From contig NC_019867.2 of assembly GCF_002234675.1 (NCBI RefSeq), forward strand, positions 28,819,166 through 28,883,165: a DNA stretch of 64,000 bases, read 5' to 3'. Source of the DNA: Oryzias latipes. Taxonomy: Eukaryota; Chordata; Actinopteri; Beloniformes; Adrianichthyidae. Within the stretch, counting starts at the first letter, position 1. Each line of letters opens with the position of its first letter. Below are positions 36,122-46,901 of this stretch, piece after piece. Made by a program: the position numbers and the translations under genes. Under the pieces are notes generated by a model, which saw nothing but the letters and a program-made list of their open reading frames with translations, was not told where the DNA came from and did no database searches.

Positions 36122-37270
36122 TTACTTGAGCCAAGGGTGAAGCAGAATCTGTTCCAGACTGGGGCGCCTTCTTGGGTTTTGGATGAAGCATTGCTTCATA
36201 AAGTCTTTGCAGTCTTTGGAAAGGTTTTGCCTGAGTTGGAGCTTTTTCTCCATGAGTTTAGTTGAATTGAAACGTTTGTTGTGGAGGCATTCAAACAGGA
36301 CAATTCCCAGCTGCCACACTGTTGTGGGTCTAGCGCTGTACGTGTGTTCATACCACCATTCTGGAGGGGCGTGAATCTCTGTTCCATAAAAGGTGGTGTA
36401 TTCTGAATGTGACTCTGTGAAGCAGCTGACTCCAAAGTCAATTAAACGGACTTGTGGGGCGCCTGAACTCATGTCTATCAAGATGTTTTCCACTTTGATG
36501 TCTCGGTGGAAAATCTTTTTGTCCTGAAGGGAAATGGCTGCTTTTATTAGTTGTTTCAGGATCATCTTGGCTTCTTTTTCTCCAAAGGAATTTCTACTCT
36601 CTTGAACGTAAGTCTGAAGATCCACGGCTGGCATTGGTCTCTCCAAAACTAAGATCAGCTCATGTGGCAGCACATACCAGTCTATCAAGGCGATTGGTGC
36701 TCTGCTGCCAGCGGAGTGTGATGTTCCGCTCCTGAGTTTCAGCATCACAGCTACTTCCCCAGATATCTCTCTTCCCTTTTCATCCACGTGTTTGCAGTAC
36801 TGGTATTTATTGGGGACGTGTTTGATGGCAACGTCCAAATGATCTGATTTGCGATAGCCAGCAAACACAGATCCGCAACCTCCTTCACCGAGTGGATGCA
36901 GTTCTACATATTTAGCCTCAAATCTAAGCTTTGGGTTGTCTTCTTCAGCTGGGTTTCCTCTGAATCTTTTGTCCAGCGGTTGTTCCAGATAGCTTGCTTT
37001 TCTCTTTCTGTTATGGTCAGGAATATAGAATGCAGATTCATCCTTTAGGGAAGGAAACTCAAGGTCCCTTCTTTTCTTTGTCGGTGTTGCAGATTCTTTG
37101 TCATAGTCAGAGATTTTCCTTTTGGCGCATCTTTGCTTGACTTTAGCATCATCTTGAAATTGAACAATGACTTTTAGTGGGTCACTGTGAAATGGAGGAT
37201 TTTGATGTTTGCTTCCAAGGAAAGCGACTTTCCTAAGAAAACTGCCCTGATTTTGAAACATGGTTTTCAA
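36122..37270 (-). CDS. PIM-like serine/threonine protein kinase, copy 3
   Basis: Intact 382-residue paralogue. It differs from copy 2 at five residues (49 is Ala as in copy 1, L196I, C225S, D227N, W228S) and from copy 1 at eleven. The 225-228 cluster (ESRNSFGE versus ECRDWFGE) lies just after the ERPMP hinge, in the region of helix D where substrate and inhibitor contacts are often made in kinases. All catalytic motifs are intact. It has the same upstream X-box/CRE-like block and is the last complete gene before the array breakpoint at about 39363. Confidence 0.9.
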   Translation of the reverse strand: MKTMFQNQGSFLRKVAFLGSKHQNPPFHSDPLKVIVQFQDDAKVKQRCAKRKISDYDKESATPTKKRRDLEFPSLKDESAFYIPDHNRKRKASYLEQPLDKRFRGNPAEEDNPKLRFEAKYVELHPLGEGGCGSVFAGYRKSDHLDVAIKHVPNKYQYCKHVDEKGREISGEVAVMLKLRSGTSHSAGSRAPIALIDWYVLPHELILVLERPMPAVDLQTYVQESRNSFGEKEAKMILKQLIKAAISLQDKKIFHRDIKVENILIDMSSGAPQVRLIDFGVSCFTESHSEYTTFYGTEIHAPPEWWYEHTYSARPTTVWQLGIVLFECLHNKRFNSTKLMEKKLQLRQNLSKDCKDFMKQCFIQNPRRRPSLEQILLHPWLK

Positions 37271-37401
37271 AAAGCTTTAACACTGAGAAGAGAAGAATAT
37301 CAGTCTTTAAAAAGACTACGAAGGTCTTCCTCTTTCAGTGAAGGCTCAGGGGAGTCAACCTGACTTGGGTTAGCACGTGTATAAGTGGATTAGGTTGGCA
37401 G

Positions 37402-37586
37402 TGACATCATAAAGCAGTTGGTGACATCAGGTTGGCATAGTCATCAATGATGTCATAAAGCAGTAGGTGACATCAATGTGTCTTGACTTGGGGCTATATG
37501 TCGTGTTGCCTAGCAACATGACTGTAAGGCATTATTAAAGGGCCTTTATGATGCCCTAGAATCATTATGTCATGTTGCTAGGCAAC
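37402..37586 (-). promoter_or_regulatory. X-box pair and CRE-like octamers upstream of kinase copy 3
   Basis: X-boxes at 37505-37517 and 37574-37586, with all four TGACATCA-type octamers retained. Confidence 0.55.
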
Positions 37587-38006
37587 AGAGCTTTTTTTTT
37601 AGGACAGAATAGGAAAGATACAACCAGTTACACAATTCATCGGTGTACCTTTAAACAAATTAACAAACCTAATTTACATAAGAAAAATTGAAAGTAATGA
37701 AGACACAATTTTATATGAGATTTGAATTATTACATATAAAAATGTGTAATTACATGACGTTACAAAACCCTTTAACTAACATGAATAACAAACCCTAATA
37801 TTATGTGAAAACAATAAGTTTGCTCCTGGGGAAAAAGTGATTTTTTTTTAACTCCACCCAAATACCTGCAAATGAAAAAAAAACCTTCATGACATCATTA
37901 AATCTGCTAATGGGAACAGTTTTGAAATATGGTTTGCTTTTGAACTGGGAGTCATTAAAAAATGAAAAATGAAACTCTGCCATTGGGAATTATTAGTTAT
38001 TTTTGC

Positions 38007-38302
38007 AGCTCAGACTTCCCTCCTCCTTCCGCCCACTTCTTCCAGCACCTCTGGGGAGACCCCAGGGTGTTCTTAGGTCAGCCGACAGACATAGTCTCTT
38101 CAGCGTGACCTTGGTCTTCCCTGGGACCTCCACCCAGTGGAACATGCGTGGAACAATCCCCAGCGAGAAGTCCAAGAGGCGTCTGGACCAGATGCTTGAG
38201 TCACCTCAACAGGCTCCTCTTGACGTGGAGGACCAGTGGCTCTACTCCGAGGTCTCTCCAGGTGACCGAGCTTCTCACCCAATCTCTGAAGGAGGACCTG
38301 GA
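38007..38302 (-). mobile_element. LINE 3'-region remnant (unit 3)
   Basis: Duplicate of 4765-5060. Confidence 0.55.
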
Positions 38303-38970
38303 AAACTCCCATCCAGCCAGCTTCTTAACCAAAGAACCAAAGGTAGGACCCCTTCTTGGTCCACATGAATCACATGTTAATTCTCAACTAAAATATATTC
38401 TAACATCCAACTGTGTTCTTTTTGAAACTCAATCAGGTTTCAGGGCCACAGTGCAATCACAGCTGCAGTGTCTGCAACAAATGACATCATCAGTGCCTTG
38501 GCCACAAACCTGCTCTACTGTGTGTCTCCTCTGCTTTCCCCTTTTCTGATCAGGTGCTGATATAGTGAAGAAAAGCTTTGTAAGTTTCTCTCTGTTGTGG
38601 AGAACTCAGCATTTCAGCTGTTTAGCATCAGTAGAAAACCTTTTCCCTGCTGGAATTCAGCTGCTCAGACCTGCTGCTAATCCCAGAAATGTTGACATGA
38701 GGAACCATTTCAAGGGAAATAAAGAGGCTTTCCTACAAAATCAAATCTAGAACTAAGAAGAAATTGTCTGTTAAACTAAAACTTCTTTAGATGTTGTATA
38801 AAGTTTATTAAAGCACAACAACAACGGTTGGCTAGGATGAACAAAAAATAATATAATAGTTAAAATATTGAAGTTTCTGAAAAATAATCAAGAGTTTGTG
38901 ACGGTGACGTTTTTATTGTGTCTGTTTTTGGTGCAGCTGAACGACCTTGAGAAGAAAAAGAGAAGGAGCA

Positions 38971-39345
38971 TTAATGGGAACGTACCAAGCTTGTACTGGA
39001 GCTCAGCTGAACATTTGAGGAGGTCTTTGGAGACCTGTGTGACGAACTGGGTCCATCACATCTTCCTACAGGATTTCCTGTGAAGTCCTCCTTGTTTGAT
39101 GAAGAACACTGAGTTGGAGGAGAGGCAGAGGAGGCAGTGGAGAGACTTCTTGGAGGAGAGTCTGAAGAGGAGCTCAGTCCAAACTTTGGAACCGGGCCAG
39201 TCGGTGTCTTTGGAACAGAGTTGATGGTCTCCTCTGGGTTCTCTGATGTTCCAGGAATTGGAATTCTCCTCACAGCAAGTATTGGATTGTCAGGATCGCT
39301 CGGGTTGGGAAGCAAAAGAGATTTCCAAGTGTAGCGCTGCTCTGT
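38971..39345 (-). CDS. Ser/Pro-rich open exon, single module (unit 3)
   Basis: After the same acceptor context (about 39346), a frame of about 124 codons runs to a stop at 38971. It contains LPNPSDPDNPILAVRRIPIP and a Ser/Pro-rich tail like module B. The sequence downstream of it (38810-38970) joins text equivalent to the start of module A directly to the end of module B, so unit 3 has one module where units 1 and 2 have two. The array breakpoint lies about 18 bp upstream of the exon, so any preceding exon is gone or elsewhere. Confidence 0.4.
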   Translation of the reverse strand, partial: TEQRYTWKSLLLPNPSDPDNPILAVRRIPIPGTSENPEETINSVPKTPTGPVPKFGLSSSSDSPPRSLSTASSASPPTQCSSSNKEDFTGNPVGRCDGPSSSHRSPKTSSNVQLSSSTSLVRSH

Positions 39346-39363
39346 CTGAACATAAAGAATACA

Positions 39364-40099
39364 TCACTGTTGTCACTTCCTGGTGTCTGTGCAATCATGG
39401 ATCATACAATTTTTTATATACGGGGTGGAATCGTTGTGTTCTACGGGGTTGAGGCGTTACTCAGGGACAAAACAACAATTATTTTACTAACAACTTAATA
39501 TTAATATTAAAACATAAAAATCATTGCCATCCAAGAAGTATCAACATTTTTTTTGGTTCATGTAAAAATTATTGACTTTTTATGATAAAATTGGTTGGTA
39601 TTTGCAATGTAAACTTTTATTTAATTCATGACAAGATTGATGGTGTTGTTCGAAAACAAATATTTCTAAATAAAACACACAACTTAAATATCTTTTTTAA
39701 AGAAGTATTTAAATTTGCCTTTTATTGTATATATTAAGCTGTTTGAATATAAAGCTTGATGACCAGTTATATTAAACACAGGAGCTTGAAGCAACTGTTC
39801 CATTTTCGTGGAAGGACTCAGGAACATTTGGCTTCTCCACACATTTTCTGCTTTCTTTGGTAGAAATGTTGACATCTGAAGTCCCAAAACTTTAGTCATT
39901 CATTTACCTTTTGGCACCTTTGTTTCATTAAAACTTCCTTTGGGCAGTTAAATCCAGAAATAGATTTCTAATCTGTCAAGAAACTTAGATGGAAAAAGAC
40001 AAAACATCTTTAGTGTGTGTGCTTTCATGCTGTAAAGCTTCGCAGTATTGTTTTTTTTTAATACAATTTACATTTAAAGTAATGCCCATTTAAATAAAG
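39364..40099. other. Unique AT-rich spacer
   Basis: Starts at the array breakpoint. I see no gene, repeat family or terminal repeat in it. Confidence 0.6.
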
Positions 40100-40344
40100 A
40101 GAAGTCTGACTAGAGAGAGGCTGTCGGGGCGCGTGCATGCGTGCGTGTCTCGCGCATGCAAATCTGTCAATCAGCGTCACCGCGTTCAGGTGTGCAGCTT
40201 CAAGCAGATCCCGGAAGTCCCGCTCGCCGCTGATTTGACCCGTTTGTCCGCTTCATTCCGGGATTCAGACGTGGGGAAGAGGAGCTGCCGCTGAGGTGAA
40301 GCTGTGAGACGAACGTTGAGCTCGTGCGATGAAGAGGAGGACAG
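40100..40344 (+). promoter_or_regulatory. CpG-rich promoter and probable first exon of RNF copy A
   Basis: GC- and CpG-rich against AT-rich surroundings (GGGGCGCGTGCATGCGTGCG and CTCGCGCATGCAAATC, the latter with an octamer-like ATGCAAAT). It ends in a strong donor, GAGGACAG|GTGAGAG, at 40344. The nearest downstream acceptor with gene support is 46772 of the RING gene. Joining them makes a tiny upstream frame (ATGAAGAGGAGGACAG then a stop). The transcript link is inferred. Confidence 0.45.
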
Positions 40345-41749
40345 GTGAGAGCAAAGGAGTCTACGCGCGCCCCCATCAATCATCTGTACTACACTAAGAC
40401 ACGCGCCTTAGGTGTAAATATGAGCATTAGTTAAATAAAGGAATTTTCACTGAGAGGAATTAAGAGTGCGCATGTCTGGAAAAACCCTGCAGCCACAAAA
40501 GGCTGAAGAGTTTTTCTAAGAATGAAATAAATGCTAACCAAGTGGTTTAAGTCTATAAGGAGGACTGGCTTCACCTGTGCTGATGTTATATTTTGTGGTA
40601 GTTTGCATAGTTCAAACCTCTTTCACACGCACGCGCGCACATTAACACGTGCATATGATTATAGAAAATATTAATGTCAGTATTTTTCCTCCTGCAAATC
40701 CCCTTCTGCTGGCTGTACTCTCCCATTCAAAGTTCTAGCTGTCTGTTCTTTTATAGAGGCAAAGCGCAGTCAAAGTGGAAGTTAACATTTCTTCTTTTCT
40801 GTCAGATTCCGAATATTAAGAACCCCCCCCACCCCCAACTCTGAAATTAGGCTAAATCTCAAGATTTTTAAGTATTTATTCTGAGAGCGTTGTGAGAATT
40901 AAAAAATTTAACTTGTTTTTCTAATTTTTTGAAAAACTTTTTTTTTATAGATATGATTCTGCCATTCTTTTTAGACAAAATTATTATTTTTTTAAAGTGT
41001 GTACTGAGACATAACTTCTGCTGAACGGCAGGAGCCCATCAGAAATGTGAGTTGTGGGGTGTGTTGGTTTGTGTGGAGCAGGGGGTCTACGACCTTCACC
41101 CCTCAAAGAGCCATTTGGATCAGTTTCCCACTGGAAGCTGCAACACCCTTTGGAAAGGCTGCTGTTTCCAGTGAACAGCATCATTTCACTGGTTTTTAAC
41201 GGTACAGCATGAACTGTCTTCAGAGAAGGTCCTGGCTCGTATGATGCCCTGGGTGAAACAAAACGTCATTTATTTTATGGTATTCTTAAGCATGAAACTA
41301 ATCCTTTGTTTTATGGGAAGCCAGTGTAAGTTTTGGAGAGTAGGTGTGAAAAAAAAAAATTGGTGAGCAATTTTGGAGCTTAGATCCAGATTCCAGCTCA
41401 GACCAGGAAACAAAGATGTTCGTGGATCTGTTTGTCTGTAAGTGGATGCATCAGAATGGAGGGGAGCAGGAAGCTTGTGGCCCCTCAGCTGTAACTACAA
41501 GCTTTATTTTAATGACATTTTTTTTTGCATGCCCTGATTCACCACAATTTGAACAAAGAAATCCTCAAATGCAGTTTAAGTCTTATGTGCCTCAAAAAAA
41601 TGCCCCAAGGACATGTTAAACACACATTTTTCATTTGGGTGGTTCTTTAAAGTGAGCGGCAGCTCCTCTTCCTCACGTCTGAATCCCATAATGAAGCGGA
41701 CAATAAATAAAGGATGACGGGTTTCATCCATCATTCTTTCATCTGGATC

Positions 41750-42430
41750 TCAGTGATCAGCTGATGCAATTTCTCCATACAGGGGCACAAACTTTGGTTG
41801 GTGGTGTTTCAGGAAGTGATGGAACCAGCTGCTGCTCACTGTGAAATATTCTTTTGCAGCTGACGGGCTGGTGCGCTCTTCACCTCCACTCCCCTTCTCA
41901 GAAATTCCCGCAGCACCTCCTAGGGATGCAAGAGTCTCTTGCAAGCGTCCTGAGTTGTCTGAGTTTTTGTGATGAAGTGGAGGAGTCACATGACTTTTAC
42001 CAAGACAACGGGCGCAACCAGCAAGCAATATGGCAGTCGATGTGTGTTTCTTCATCAAAATACTCTGGTGCTCGGCTGCAGTTGTCAGGGACAAACTGCA
42101 TGACAGTGTTGATGTTTCTCTTTGCCCGTTCTTCCTCCCAGGAAATTTCCATAGCTCTTCGCCATCCTGGTCTACATTCATCCAAACACCAACGCCGCCA
42201 CAGCGACTGAGCACATCAACTGCTTTAATCAAACTACAGCCGTTATCTCCAAATGCCCCCAGGCTCATCATAGGGGATGTTAATCAACCATCCTGCTGCC
42301 TCCAGCACACACCAGTCATTAGGGGAGGTCATCAGAAGCTTCAGCTGACTGAGGAAAGCATCCAAGCCTCCAAAGGCTGTTTGAATCAAACTGACTTGTA
42401 GCAGGGGGGGGGTTGTTTTGCGCCAATGGT
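41750..42430 (-). pseudogene. Decayed coding sequence, possibly Tigger/pogo-like
   Basis: On the minus strand, protein-like text is spread over at least two frames. It ends in SSWFHHFLKHHQPKF followed by GEIASADH, which resembles the CENPB-type HTH (W-F-x-R-F-K and GEAASAD) of Tigger/jerky transposases. Upstream text (AFGGLDAFLSQLKLL) is unrecognised. Frames are broken, so it is not a working gene. Confidence 0.3.
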
Positions 42431-44680
42431 CCCACCCACAACTGAGTATTTCTTTATTCAAATTGTTCTGAATCAAGAGCTGGAAAAAGATGGTATAAAT
42501 TACGCCGAAAATAAGCCGGGCGCACCACAGCTCCCTACTTCCCTTGAGGGGGGTGTTTGCTCTACGCCACCTGCCCCAAACTATACAGTGAATTTCTGAT
42601 TTTAGCTACTGTCTCTCTGGAGAAACTGTCATAGAAAACACAGGTTTTTTGGTTTGGGCTTACATCAACATAATCATAATCAAAGGACCACTGGAAACGA
42701 TTTGAAAATGGATCTAAAGATGATCAGCAGTAGGACTCCAATGAGCAGCTGGACATGGGTTTCATCACATATGTCCATAGTTCTATCAAAATCTGTCTAT
42801 CTTTCCAAATGACCAGCCTTGATCACCAAAGCACAAATATAAATTCTCAACAAGAACAGGATTTTCTTTATCGGCTCAGAATCTGAATTCAGAGAAGATG
42901 ACACTGACCTTAAACTGCAAAGCTGCAGTGGACAACTGAGGCAGAAAAACGAGAGGCTTAAAACCCCGGTAATACAGCTGCCAGCAGCCCAGAGTCATTC
43001 AGGTAGACGGTAGCAGCACCACATCCTTTCTTGATGACCAACATCTTTTTAGACTCGGACAACACCATCCAACTCCAGGAGATGTGAAGCCCTGTAAATC
43101 TTTCAAAATGTGAATATGCAATCATATTCTACCTCTAACTCCTTCAGAATAGTCTTTTCTCTTTTATAGTCTTTTGTTCTTGAATGTTTTGCTCTGGTTT
43201 TGCTCCTTTACATCACCTGCTGCTCTGTGCTATTTAAATTGTCTCCAGGGGACTATTATTTCTTTGAAGTGAATTGAACAGTTTATCTCTAGGATGTGTC
43301 ATTCTGGATCTGTGATGAGACATGAAGACTTCTGGAAATCACTGAGTGTTTTCTCTGCATGTAACGTGATGGAGCTCAGAGCTCCTCTTAAACAACAAAC
43401 AGCCCTGCGTGAGTGGAGGCATTGACCATTGTTTTGCAGAAAGCACAAAGGGACACTGAGCTGTATGGAAAAACTTGGTTGAACTCCTTTGAAATAATTT
43501 CATATGAACCGGTTTACATAACCCCAAGCCTTTAAATGCAAGGCTGTAGTTGGTCGTATTTTGGTGCATCAGGAGTCTGTAAAGTTAAACATTTAATTGG
43601 CTCAAAAGCTTTTTAAAGAGTGGACTCTGAAGCTGATTTGATGAGCTTTAGGGGTTTGTAGTGTGTGTGTGTTGCAGAAGCTGTCAAATTTTAGCAAACT
43701 GTTCCTGCAGTAGAGCAGAATTTGCATCATATTTTCCTGCGTAAATACAACGGCTGATGCAAATGTCTGAGCTGATGCTCTTAGTAGATTATGAAATGTA
43801 TTCAGATGATTACCGAGAAGCTTGACAGTGTCCATTTGTGAGCACACCTGTTGATGTGGAAAATGCGTTGATCTGGCTATCATTTACCTTATGGTCTACA
43901 AATAGAAACACCAGATTGCTGGATGTGAGTTCTGTTGAACGCCCAAAACTGTTTGGACGCTGCATGAAGCTCTCTGGGTTTCAGCTCTAAGCGGCTTCGT
44001 CTACATCAGTTGTTTTTCACTTTTAAGGCTGGAAAAACCAACTTTGAATGGTTGTTCTGTAAACGTAAGTGTCATTTTCTCTTTTTCAAACAGCTTTTGA
44101 AATTGCCTAGATTCTCTTTACTGAACAGTTTGATGTGAAATTATTATTATTTATTTTTTTTAGAAGTTACTTTTATAAGTATTTAGTGTATGCGGGGTCG
44201 GTGGGAAAGGTGGGCTAGATTTTTATTATAATATTGACTTTTTGTCTTAAATGTTGGAGCATTGGTTTGCGCAAGGCATGTAAAGCGCTTTTTTATAGTT
44301 TGATTTGATTCAGAACCTAACATGTTCAAAATGCTCCTAATCAATCAGGTTTAATCTCAAAGATCCAGAATTTATTCTAATTCTTCAAAGGTTTCCACTA
44401 ATATTTTTGAAGCTCTTGTTTGGCGTTAAGCTGATTTGACACATTTCCTGGTAAAGTTATTGCATTTGATGGTTTTCAGAGGACCTTATTGCGTTTCTGT
44501 GACATTTCCATTTAGTAAAGATGCAATGTTGTTTTATTCCAGGAGATATTTTTAGAACTAGACTTAAAAATTTGGGCATTTTTACGATATAAAAATATGT
44601 TTATAAAAAAGTTTAAATGGAAAGATGACTTGGAGATATTGATGCTTTTATCAAACTGAAGCTTACCATGTGACAGAGAA
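42431..44680. other. Probable intron 1 of RNF copy A
   Basis: No gene seen. From about 43520 the sequence is repeated at 58020 onward (shared: CATCAGGAGTCTGTAAAGTT), marking the left edge of the RNF duplication. Confidence 0.5.
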
Positions 44681-44689
44681 TCGACGAGG

Positions 44690-45570
44690 CTTTTGCCAGT
44701 GAATTGAAGGTAGCTGCACTAAAATCAATTACTTGCAGGCATGTTGGACTCCAGCAGGGATGCCCTTTGTCACCGGGTCTGTTCATAGTTTTTATGGACA
44801 GAATTTCTAGGCGCAGCCAGGGGCTGGAGGGGGGCTGGTTTGGGGGCCACAGGTTTCCTCTCTGCCCTTTGCAGATTATGTTGTCCTGTTGGCTCAATCG
44901 AACCAGGACCTCCAGCGGGCTTTGGGGTGGTTTGCGGCACAGTGTCAAGCGGTTGGGATGAGGGTCTGCGCCGCTAAATCTGAGGCCATGGTTCTCGACA
45001 GAAGAAAGGTCCACCTCTCGGTGGGTGGAGGAGTTTAAATATCTTGGGGTCTTGTTCACAAGTGAGCGAAGAGCCGCGCGTAAGATTTACAGGAGGATCT
45101 GGCCCTGTACCTTTCCCCTTGTGACCGGTACAGGGACAGGTACAAGAGAGAGTTGAGCCAGAAAGCAAAGCTCTCAATTTACCAGTCAATCTTCCTTCAA
45201 ATACTCACGTATGGCCATGAGCTCTGGGTCATGACCGAAAGAACAGGGTCCCGAATACAAGCGGCTGAAATGAGCTTCCTCCGTAGGGTGGCTGGGGGCT
45301 CCCTTAGAGATGGGGTGAAAAGCTCTGGTTACCTGCGGAGAGAGCTTGGAGTAGAACTGCTTCTCCTCCACATTCAGAAGAGCCAGTTACAGTGGCTCAG
45401 GCATCTAGTCAAGATGCATCCTGGACGGCCGCCTCCCTCTGGAGGTGTTCCGGGCATGTCCTACTGGAAGGAGGCCCCGGGGAAGACCTAGGACTTTCTG
45501 GAGAGACTACACCTCTCAGCTGGCCTGCGAACGCCTCAGGGTCCCCCCAGAGGAGCTGTAGGGAGAGGCC
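44690..45570 (+). mobile_element. LINE reverse-transcriptase 3' fragment
   Basis: Several plus-strand frames encode non-LTR retrotransposon ORF2 text: QQGCPLSPGLF, then a shifted frame with IYQSIFLQILTYGHELWVMT, FLRRVAGGSLRDGVKSSG and RRELGVELLLLH, followed by WLRHLVKMHPGR. Frameshifts and stops show that it is dead. The RNF copy B flank lacks it. Confidence 0.85.
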
Positions 45571-46796
45571 AGCTTTTTATTTTACTTATTTTATTTTTAC
45601 TTTTTTACTTTTTATTACACTAATGTTTTAAACTTGATTCACTATGTATTATCATCTCAAAATTATATCACATTTGAAGAAAGCACAACCGAGACTATTG
45701 TCTCGTAACATTCCTTCAGCATCCTCCCCTTTCATCTTTGTGTGTGCTGGTGTATGTGCTCTGGGAAATGTCTGTGATAACCTCAGAGAGATCTGACACT
45801 TGAAGCTCTCTGACCTTCGAACATCTAGCCTGCAACAACCTGTGGGTGGGTTTTTCACACCACTGTCCATCGGGTGATCTTCTGAATATGCAAATGCAGG
45901 GTTTATATACCAAACCCATTTTCCAGTTTCCTTTGTTCGGAATTTGATGCAGCAACCCTGTTCATCTGTCTGTAACCCTTCGTACAAATTTGTGCCTCTT
46001 GTTTGGAGTGAAACTTCACTGAAGCTAAGTTTTGTCTCTGAGTCATTATTCATTCATTTCTGTGTGCAGGAAACTGATGGAACGAACCAACCTAATTTAC
46101 CTATCTCACAGTCCTGTTTAGAATCTCCAGTTTCCGCACAAGTATGATTTCTTGATTGTGGTTGGTTAATTACATTTTCATATAAAGAGGCACAACTAGA
46201 CGAGACAAACCAACTACAGCAAGCTAACTGGGAAAAAAGTGTGAAAAATTGACAAATCAACAACAATTAATTCAATTCAATTTAACGTTACTAAAATAGT
46301 TAAAGGAATGTCAGGCCGAATGGTTTTCCCTCACACATTTCCACCTCACTAAATGTCTCTTTGTCAAAAGTTTGGACATCCCTGCACTAAAGGAAACATG
46401 GTGTAAAGATTTCAAAGCAGCTTTCTTGTTTCTGTGACAAGCATTCATTTGAAAGGTTTCTGCAACAGTAAAAGAAAACATGTTTGCAGAAGTTGTGACA
46501 TAACATGCAAACGAAGGACTAAAGTCAGTTTTCATGGTTGTAAACGTTATTGTGTTTGTGCAGAAAAACATCTATGCTGTTGATGAAATGCTGTTTCCAG
46601 TTATTAGTATTTGAGATGAGGAAATCTGATTTTCTGGAGATTCGTTTGTTTTCCAGCTGCTCAAACATCAGAAGTGAACACAGCATCATAAAGTAGACAG
46701 AAGAGTAATGCCTTAGTCCAAAATCAGCGTCTACTGAGTCGTGTTGACGAGCTTCTTTCTTTCTTCCCACAGACTAACATTGAATGCAGAATTGTG

Positions 46797-46847
46797 ATGC
46801 TTCAGTTTGACCTCCACCTGATGCCTGAGGCTCCTTCTCACTGCTGA
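46797..46847 (+). promoter_or_regulatory. Upstream ORF in RNF copy A leader
   Basis: A 16-codon frame (MLQFDLHLMPEAPSHC) in the 5' leader, after an acceptor at 46772 (TTCTTCCCACAG) and before the main ATG at 46902. The same frame, with one residue changed, is kept in copy B. Confidence 0.45.
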
Positions 46848-46901
46848 AAGTTTGGCACCATCTTCACTTGTTTGTCCCCTCAGAGTTCCAGCTCCTCCCT
46901 C

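Larger units (their letters stand above)
33239..39363. repeat. Segmental duplication unit 3, truncated
   Basis: Third copy, matching unit 1 from position 1 to the Ser/Pro-rich exon. Similarity stops just after the sequence taaagaatacat (equivalent to about 6936 in unit 1). It has one Ser/Pro-rich exon where units 1 and 2 have two, and no lipoxygenase. The sequence to the right is unrelated to units 1 and 2. Confidence 0.92.

Noticed and set aside
46872-46901. Earlier start of the RNF copy A frame
   Set aside because: The upstream extension begins at a non-ATG codon and crosses a CAG; ATG at 46902 is the first true in-frame start.
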